A stretch of DNA of 64,000 nucleotides from Bursaphelenchus xylophilus (Eukaryota > Nematoda > Chromadorea > Rhabditida > Aphelenchoididae), in assembly GCA_904066235.2 (NCBI GenBank), contig CAJFCV020000001.1, positions 6,200,001 through 6,264,000 of the forward strand, read 5' to 3'. The position numbers were made by a program, and so were the translations under genes. This document shows, piece after piece, positions 57,024 through 64,000 of the stretch (position 1 is the first letter of the stretch; each line of letters begins with the position of its first letter). A model generated the notes under the pieces. It was given only the letters and a program-made list of their open reading frames with translations, searched no databases and was not told the DNA's origin.

Positions 57024-59386
57024 TTAAGCAAGCTTACGCTCTTGGATGAACTCTGGATGGACACAATCTCCCTCCAGGGTACACATCGACAACGCTGATC
57101 GGCGTACTTTCAATTCGGGAATCTCATACCACTTATTTAATCTAATGTCAAACTTTTCGCATCTTGTAGTAGTCCCATTTCCATCGTATCCACCAGCCAC
57201 GTATATTTGGTCTCTCAGTTTGGAGATTCCAAAGTTTGATCTGTAATATTATTTTTTGGATTACTAATCTTCCCACATTACCTGGAACTGTTCATAGATG
57301 CAATAACGTGCCATTGCCCCTCTCTGGGATCATAGAATTCGCAGGAAGTAAGTCGATTTCTTCCCGTGAATCCCCCCGCCACCATGATGGCCCCTTTGAT
57401 GGATATCGAGCAAACTCCGCTTCTTTTGTCTCTCATCTTCCTTCCCACATTATACCATCTATTCTCCACAGAATCGTAGAACTCAGCAGTCTGATGACAA
57501 CTATTTCCATCGAATCCACCAACCACATACACCTTCTCGTCGTGTAAAGTAACATGACAATCGCTTCTAAAATAAAAAGTATCGCACTTTAACATCTTAT
57601 CTCCTACCTGATATGGTTCATTCTGGCTCCATTCGACCACAAGTTGACGGTCGTATTCAAAATCTCAGTTGATTGGAGTCTGATTCTGTTGTTGTATCCT
57701 CCCACAGCCATTATATGGTGTTCATCCAGGGGACAAGCACTCACATAACATCTCTTCTCGTTCATAAATGCATGACAATTATCCTCCCATCCCTGTGAAT
57801 AACAATAGGTTATTTTATGACATGACTATAGTCACCTACTTTCTTCTCGAGATTGTAGATACAGGATCCGTCATAATAATTGTCTCCATCAAATCCTCCG
57901 ACCACAAACAATCTTTTCTGTTTCGCCATGGGGACAATCTCATGGTAAGATCGAGGAGAGGTTAGACCAAGAACATTATCCAAGGGTTCAATCCATCGTT
58001 CTTCATAGGAATCGAACACCTCTGCCTTTGCTGTTGGGCCAGCAGTCGCCCACCCACCAAGGACCGCCAAGACCGAATACGGTAGACGATGTTGGGAAGA
58101 GACGAAGAAGGGCGTTCCAGTCGAAGAAGCGGGTTCCTCTTGAAGATTCGACTAAAATAACGGTATCTTGCCGTCATCTAATTATCAAAATATTCAAAAG
58201 TCTTACATGTTGAAATTGTCTAAACGTGTGTCCATCTTTAGGATCACCTCCATTCTTCTCATTATAACGACACCATCCTTTCAACGCCTCCAATTCCTCG
58301 AGCTTGGAGATATTGGACTGTTCCTTCAAAGCACGTTCAAATTCGTTTTTTCTTAACAACCGGCAAGTGTTATTATGGATAAGCTCATAGAAATTAGCAA
58401 GAATCTTCTTCCATAACAACTCATAGTACTCTTTTTGATGGTCACCTGAAGTTACCCGTTGAATTTATACAGACGATGATTGCATCGTATCGTCCGGATA
58501 TTCTTACCAATCCGATGTGCAATAAGGACGTAAGTGAGGGGTGTGGCATTCTCAACGAGAGACTTGGCCAAGGAGTTGATCATTCTCGGAGATTGCAGAA
58601 AGATGGCCAGATCCAACATATCCAAGGCCAAATCCAATTCTTTTCTGAACCAATCCCCCTTAAATCCACCAGATCCCTTCGCCTCATGCATAATCGATGC
58701 CAGGAACGCCAAGAGAGTACGATGAGTATATCGAGGAAGGACTACATGACCGGCCTCGGCTTCCAAATTATGACCATAAAAGGCTTGACGGAGGAAATCG
58801 CTGAAACATGACATCACGGCCTTGTTGACTCCAACCTAAAAATATTATTTCATCTGGGATGCATGCAAAATGCTATGCTCGGCCAACTAAACGTACTCTC
58901 TTTCCTTCTAGAGTTTCAATGACCCCATTAGCTCGGCAAAACGAGACATCGACATGCAGATTTCCCACCAATTGACCTGTTGCCCTTGGTTTAGCCCAAG
59001 TCCCTGGAAGTTGCAGGAATTTTCTGGGGATTTCTGCATTCCAGGTAAATGCAGCTGATTGGGTATTTTGTGAGGCTGGGGTTATACTCTCAATCGTTGC
59101 TCTAACGCATCTCTCCAATCGATGACGGATTCGTTCATTGAATATTTCGGACTCTGGCAACGCCGGACCCACCTAACAGCAAAAATTTAATTGCACAGAA
59201 TACCACTACCTTATCCTGAAGTGTTTTCGGTCGTTTAGCCTCCGGTGGTGTGTTTTCGGATGTTTCTGAATTCACATGTTGAAGTTCGTACCACTCTCCG
59301 AAGAAGTCGTAGTTATCCAGCAATGGTCGGAGTTGTTCTGGAGTCAAGTGAAGAGAAACAGAAGCCAGACTTCGACGACGATTCAT
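57024..59386 (-). CDS. BTB-BACK-Kelch protein (KLHL-like)
   Basis: Eight exons: 59386-59210, 59172-58897, 58835-58508, 58445-58207, 58151-57840, 57792-57608, 57566-57282 and 57240-57024, giving 672 residues. After ~125 N-terminal residues comes a divergent BTB domain (HVDVSFCRANGVIETLEG, FLRQAFYGHN), a BACK-like helical part and Kelch repeats with the GG...W pattern (LFVVGGFDGDNYYDGSCIYN, IMAVGGYNNRIRLQSTEI, VYVVGGFDGNSCHQTAEFYD, IYVAGGYDGNGTTTRCEKFD). Such proteins usually are substrate adaptors of Cullin-3 ubiquitin ligases. The N-terminal extension and weak BTB make CUL3 binding uncertain. The join after 58508 uses the strong donor GTAAGAAT; nearer alternatives would make a 29-nt intron. 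Confidence 0.85.
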
Positions 59387-59777
59387 ACCTAATTCATAAT
59401 TACAACACTAAGTTACATACCGTCCTCTGATACTTTGATAAACGACCGGTAAGTTCAGAGAATAACGGAACGACCAAATCCGAGAGAAGGATTTGTTAGA
59501 TTGAAAATGAAAAAAAAACAATGATGCGCTACTAAAATGAAGGCATGTCCAGTCGATGTACTTAATATTTTTTCAATTGTTTCCAAAGGTGTATCGATGT
59601 TGCGCAATTGCGGGCAATTCGTTACCGCAGTAACAGTATACTGTAAAATTTTAAAAATCTATTCTTTGCCAAATTCACGCCGCAGCCTGCAAGATTTCTT
59701 TCGCGAAGTGCGCCCAATTTCTAGCTTTTTATTTTTTTGGGCAGATTTGGAATTATCTGTTTATCTAAGCTTTACTA
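59387..59777. other. Divergent intergenic region, Kelch gene and helical protein
   Basis: 391 nt. It holds a palindrome ACAGTATACTGT at 59634-59645. An open frame upstream from 59537 runs in phase into the gene at 59778 but looks like non-coding T-rich sequence. Confidence 0.4.
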
Positions 59778-60329
59778 TGGCGATGAGGACGCCTGTAAGA
59801 ACTAACAGCCAACAGGTAAGCTTATCTTTTTTGTGATTAATTGATGGTTTAGGTGATCCAAAAGAAATTCAGCGATTTAACTGTGGATGTCTACAACATT
59901 TCCCAAAGTTATACCGATTTATCCATTGAAGGTGCAGAGAATCTGGAGAGATTTATAAAATCCAAAGGAGAACCATTTATGCGGAATAATAACACGTTGC
60001 GGACTGTGGACCGTCTGAATGAGATTAATGAGAAATTGGAGAAGATTCTTCAGAAGATAACCATAGCCATTGGAAATCTCAAAGCTATGAATACATTATC
60101 CCATCAGGGAAGCGTCGAAACTATTTTGGAAACGAAGATCAGTAGTGCAGCACATGCTTGTTTTTCATTACTTCGAGAATTGCAAAGAGATTTGGAACAC
60201 AAACGCTGCATACTTCAGAAGGCCTCTTTGTCTACAGATGCGGATCAAGTAATGATGGTGGCATACTGGCGAGAGTCTTTCCGACGGTTTCAATGTTACT
60301 GTTATGATCTTTTGGCTCTAATTCAATAG
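59778..60329 (+). CDS. Predicted helical cytosolic protein, family not recognised
   Basis: Two exons, 59778-59816 and 59853-60329, give 171 residues starting MAMRTPVRTNSQQ. The second exon is one long open stretch, rich in helices with heptad-like leucines (NEINEKLEKILQKITIAIG, HACFSLLRELQRDLEHKRC). No signal peptide or membrane helix. Size and helical content recall small subunits of lysosome-positioning or Mediator-like complexes (a BORCS8-like region is conceivable), but the match is too weak to name. The frame is also open upstream to 59537; the chosen ATG follows a pyrimidine-rich stretch. Codon use looks like neighbouring genes. Confidence 0.65.
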
Positions 60330-60368
60330 TCTGTTTTTTATTTTGACCTTTGATCATGGAAACTCAAA

Positions 60369-60520
60369 GGGAAATTCGACAGAGGGGAACTCGACTGAAT
60401 TCAAGGAAGGACACACATGTGTACGCATGGAAGAGAAAACGAGAGATATAAGAAATCAGTCGAATTTACCCCCTCTGTCGAATTTCTTTCAATCAAGTTT
60501 CACTCTGTCGAATTTCCGTG
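60369..60520. repeat. Inverted repeat of an AAATTCGACAGAG unit
   Basis: GGGAAATTCGACAGAGGGGA (60369) and the complementary CCCCCTCTGTCGAATTTC (60468) are the arms of an imperfect hairpin (60369-60401 with 60457-60486). A third unit, CTCTGTCGAATTTCCGTGAA, follows at 60502. It is related to the tandem units at 35488-35572. Confidence 0.55.
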
Positions 60521-60532
60521 AAGCCGAATAAA

Positions 60533-61070
60533 CAGGGGTGGTCAGCAGACCCTATTTTTCCGATTTTCGGCCCGCGGCCCGGCCCGTCTAATCACCGGCC
60601 CGGCCCGGCCCGTCTAGTCTTTTTCCAGGCCCGGCCCGGCCCGTGACGGGCCTGGCCCGGCCCGGCCCGTGACGGGCCTGGCCCGGCCCGGCCCGTGCAG
60701 GCCCGTCTATAGAGGGTTCTGCGAACTGCGCCCAGGCTCGGGATCTAAACTGAGGCAAAAAAGGCGTTGATCTAGCTAGTAAAGGATCAATGTGATAGTT
60801 TTGTGGTTCTATAATGGAACTATAGACTTGTAAACGTGTTAGAACTTGAGAAACAGCAACTATAACAACATCAATTAATTTTCCCGGCGCGAAAACAATG
60901 AATGCCAACGGTTTGGCATTGTATTTTAGACGGGCCGGGCCGGGCCGGAAAAAACCCCAGGCCCGCGGCCCGGCCCGGCCCGTGACGGGCCCGGCCCGTT
61001 TGTCAATTTCCATTTTTGAGGCCGGCCGGCCCGTTTGGGCCGGGCCGGCCCGGGCCGCCGACCACCCCTG
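60533..61070. mobile_element. Non-autonomous hAT-like element with GGCCCG arrays and 8-bp target duplication
   Basis: The 538-bp element begins CAGGGGTGGTC and ends GACCACCCCTG, and is flanked on both sides by CGAATAAA (60525-60532 and 61071-61078), a perfect 8-bp target duplication. This is the hAT pattern. Both halves contain arrays of GGCCCG/CGGGCC words with repeated GTGACGGGCC units; the centre is A/T-rich. There is no transposase; Arg/Gly/Pro-rich open frames here are repeat artefacts. The intact duplication suggests recent insertion. Confidence 0.9.
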
Positions 61071-61305
61071 CGAATAAACTCTAAGGGAAGACTTGACACA
61101 TAGTTCTGCGGGTCATCTGCTTCTTTCTCGAAGCCTGGTTTTGCTGCCTCCAAAATGGAAGTATACGGGAAGATTTAATTGTTTGAATCTTTGGGGTTTG
61201 ACGATCTATCAAATCCCAGGCTTTGAACGAGGGGATGAAGTTTTTTATGTTTTATGGATGCCAATTTTTACGTTTCTAATGGAATATTAGTTGCAGACCA
61301 GGAGA

Positions 61306-64000
61306 ATGGAAGGAATTCCCCGTGTTCTGATGTTAGTTCCTGACATCAAGTTACCAGAGGGACCCAGTTATCTCGATCAGACACAGAAGATAAAGAACGT
61401 AAGCTCTGTGTCTTATTCAATATTTGTTTAGTATATTGCACAGCACTATCAAAATAATCCGGAAAATTTTAATGAAGCTATTCAAGAATTGGATGCTATG
61501 AGGAATGTAAGTAAGATGCTTACTTATTTACTGTCTAACTTTAGTGTGTGTTGTTGGGGTTTGATGAACAAAGAACAATATTGGTCCTTAAACGGTATTT
61601 TGCCCAGTTGATGATGATGAAGAACAGATTTCCGATGGAGTTGGATGGCGAGGCAGCCATTGAGTTTTCCTGGTAAAGCATTATACGTATTGAAAGTGGT
61701 TTGTGACATTTTAGGCAGGACAAATCGTCAAACAATTTGCCAGTCGTCCTTCCGGATATTCATTTCGAGATTTGTTGTGTAATGTTTAATATTGGGACTA
61801 TTCATGCGCATATTGCCGGAGCGCAGTTGCGCACAGAAGAAGACGTACGTTTCTTGTTTTTGTTTACCTTTTGTTTCTTTTATTTTTAGAGTATTAAAGT
61901 TTCGTTTGATCACTTCCGGGCAGCATCTTGGCCATTTATTTACCTGAGAGATGAACTGAAGGCATCAAGACTTGGGATTGTCGACTTTAGCACTGATGCG
62001 CTTATATTTTATGCAAATGTGATGTTGGTAAGGATATTTTGATTAGTTAAATCTGAATTTAGGCACAAGCCCAAGAATGTCTACTTGAGAAGTCGTTAAT
62101 AAATCACAATTCGTCGCTGGTCTCAGCCAAATTAGCCCTTAGAATCAGTGATATCTACAATTCATGCGCCCATGTTATCCAAGGAGATGCGAGTGCTGAT
62201 CGAGAGCTGGCTCTCATTAAGATATCGTCCTCTAGGTCCAAACAATGGCTGAGTCTCTGCAATGTAAAGACTAATTTATACGCGGCGATCTGTGCATTCT
62301 TTAGAGGAACTTTTTACGATGATAAGAAGGAATTTGGTAAAGGGTAAGAATTTATCATTTTTTTGAGTATATTTTTTAGTGTTACTTGTTATGCTTATGG
62401 CCTGGAGAAAGCCAAGCAAGCACTGGCGTTTGCTGAAAAGGACAAGAGAGACGGCCTAATTCAATCAGCTGTGTTTGTGTTGGAAGTTCTTACCCAAAAG
62501 TATGTTTGTGAAGTTACTATAACAAGTTTTAGAGAGGCAAATTCGAGGAAAGAGAATGATTTTATCTACCATGAGAGGACCCCCACTTATGCGGACCTGG
62601 ATGAATTCAAAGCTCCGACCGAACTGGTCAGTCCCAATTCGTATGACCCCTTGGATAAATCTCTGGCCGGCGAAGATCTTTTCAAACAATTGTTACCCAG
62701 TACTGTTATTACAATCGTTTCTTTATACGAGGAAAGAAAAGCCCAAATGAAACGAGAGGTGCAAGACAAGGTGGACCGAAAGGACATAGAGTTGGAAGAG
62801 TTCTTGACCACGCTAAGATTGGACAAATTAAACTTGGATCAGCCTTACGAAGCATACCGATTGCCTGAGGCATTACTGACATGTTGTAGTGAAATGGCAT
62901 CCAACCCATCGGCTGTTCCTGATCTCAATGTCAAATTCCATGAAGTTGCCACAAGATCTGCGGAGGCTGAATGCAAGTTGTCCGAGCTTACCAATCGTTT
63001 GAATGCGATTAATGCCAAAGAATTGGTAGGAGCCCGGTTTAAATATTGTATCCTTAATGTTTAGGTTGAAACTGATGGTTTCAAAGCAATTGTAAAGAAG
63101 GTGAAAAGTTTGAATGAGCATCATCTGGTTGCTAAGAAAAATAATACTGAACTTCAAGCAGGATTCGATGCGACTACTGATAATCTAAAGGTCTTAACGA
63201 AGCCCATCCATGAACTCACGAAGATGCTTTGCGATGAATTCTTTGATCCGGGTATGATAGAACCAGGCTTAAATAATGGTGAATTTATTATTTCAGTTGA
63301 TACTCCCGAAGGAAAGGAGTTGAAAAGATTATTGGATAAAGTGGATGAGATGCAAAAACAGCGAAGGAAGTTGGTTGAAGATCTGAGAGATGCTTTGGAC
63401 AGAGATGATATAACTCCTCAAGCCTTGGTGGATCCTTATGTACAGCCAGAAATTGTAATTGAGAAGCAGATCAAAAAACACGATCAAAAATTGGATCTAA
63501 TAGAGAAGAATCTGTCTGCACAAAGCAACATCATTAAAGCCGTTATCAATGGAAATGCCGCTTTTGATGAGGTCGGTCAAAAGATTGCTAAAAGAGAAGA
63601 AAAGTAAGTGTCTCAGTAAATTGATTTGACGATGTTTAGGAAATCAACAGAAGCCGCCAAATTACTCGCGTCTTATCAAGGCTACAAGGAGATCGTAAAG
63701 CAAACGATTTCGGCTATTGAATTCTACACGCAACTGTTTAGTATGATTACAAAGCTGAGTGATTCTATTAAGAATATTGAAGAAGCGAGTACGTTTAATT
63801 CAGCAGAAGTTTATCTTTATTCAGATACGAGGTTTGAGAAGGAACTGATTGATCGGAAGAAGGCGGTCGAAGAAAAGGAACGTGCGGCCTTGGCCGCAAA
63901 GCAAGCGGCCGAAGCTATGGCCGATTTTGGATTCCCTTCTATTTCGCCTTGTGTTCCTTCGAATGGAGTTACTGATGCAAAGAGACCGGGTGCAGGTAAG
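61306..64000 (+). CDS. ego-2: HD-PTP/PTPN23-like BRO1-domain protein (partial, runs off right edge)
   Basis: Eleven exons are visible: 61306-61398, 61432-61506, 61545-61672, 61715-61844, 61890-62027, 62063-62343, 62380-62499, 62533-63025, 63065-63603, 63640-63788 and 63825-63995 (then a GTAAG donor), giving 772 residues so far. A BRO1 domain fills residues 1 to ~370 (MEGIPRVLMLVPDIKLPEG, VMFNIGTIHAHIAGAQLRTE, AQAQECLLEKSL, KENDFIYHERTPT) and a V-domain-like coiled coil follows to ~740. The opening resembles HD-PTP (MEAVPRMPM...) more than ALIX, so a phosphatase-like domain is expected to the right of the window. HD-PTP sorts ubiquitinated receptors at endosomes with ESCRT-III. TTGCAG lies 11 nt before the ATG. 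Intron 10 is only 36 nt. ALIX is the alternative. Confidence 0.85.

Noticed and set aside
58446..58507. Kelch gene exon 3 reading on to the stop after HRLYKFNG
   Set aside because: A strong donor (GTAAGAAT) earlier at 58507 and the BACK-domain continuation in exon 4 show this is intron sequence.
60588..61153. Arg/Gly/Pro-rich open frames of 75 to 141 codons on the minus strand
   Set aside because: They are translations of GGCCCG arrays inside a hAT-like element; open only because the repeat lacks stops.
1..64000. CRISPR arrays, bacterial operons, rRNA, viral structural or replication genes
   Set aside because: None seen: no regularly spaced direct repeats with spacers, no rRNA motifs, and all coding sequence is spliced and eukaryotic in type.

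Overview
The window is nuclear DNA of a nematode. Four things point this way: many very short introns (34 to 60 nt is common, with TTTCAG or TTTTAG acceptors); acceptor-like sites sitting directly before start codons, as expected for spliced-leader trans-splicing; tight same-strand gene clusters that look like operons; and protein families whose closest recognisable forms are worm or animal genes. Twenty-six protein-coding genes can be modelled, one of them (48944-49363) visible only after joining three short exons. All gene models come from reading frames, splice sites and remembered family motifs. No search was run, and no species is claimed.

Layout. 1-905: first visible exon of an Iroquois homeobox gene running off the left edge. 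906-10675: about 9.8 kb without a confident gene, holding two near-identical TALE-type palindromes and a 1.8-kb foldback element with a tRNA-like sequence in each arm. 10676-14578: GOPC and a PRELI/slowmo protein (minus). 15069-21392: prefoldin 1, aminopeptidase P and an MFS transporter (plus). 21465-25467: a TAF5-like WD40 protein downstream of a lingerer/UBAP2 protein (minus). 26205-40221: beta-catenin, UTP4, a NETO/SOL-2-like receptor auxiliary protein, Derlin-1, a PWWP protein and DCPS (plus). 40347-41176: syntaxin-7/12 (minus). 41407-43527: INO80E-like (plus). 43825-48414: MLH1, TXNDC17 and OSGEP (minus, a likely cluster transcribed OSGEP first). 48944-49363: a small secreted peptide (minus). 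49377-56898: an RCC1-like protein, acid ceramidase, a divergent kinase with HFG in place of DFG, and a secreted protein with a duplicated Cys motif (plus). 57024-59386: a BTB-BACK-Kelch protein (minus). 59778-60329: a helical protein of unknown function. 61306-64000: the BRO1 half of an HD-PTP/PTPN23 protein running off the right edge.

Most genes are housekeeping: ER and endosome traffic (GOPC, Derlin-1, syntaxin, HD-PTP), RNA and ribosome work (UTP4, DCPS, OSGEP), chromatin and transcription (TAF5, INO80E, PWWP), DNA repair (MLH1), and adhesion or signalling (beta-catenin, NETO). Probable operons, judged from gaps of about 90 to 215 nt on one strand, are PFDN1-APP1, UBAP2-TAF5, PWWP-DCPS, RCC1-like-ASAH-kinase, and OSGEP-TXNDC17 (perhaps with MLH1).

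Mobile DNA is mostly short non-autonomous elements in introns and intergenic gaps: a clear hAT-like element with an 8-bp target duplication (60533-61070), a truncated relative (48551-48684), three other inverted-repeat MITE candidates, and the foldback element. The observations most worth following up are the PWWP protein with two copies of an unplaced Cys/Trp zinc-ribbon-like motif, the paired TALE palindromes upstream of the Iroquois gene, the foldback element, the TAF5 form without its N-terminal half, and the hidden peptide gene.
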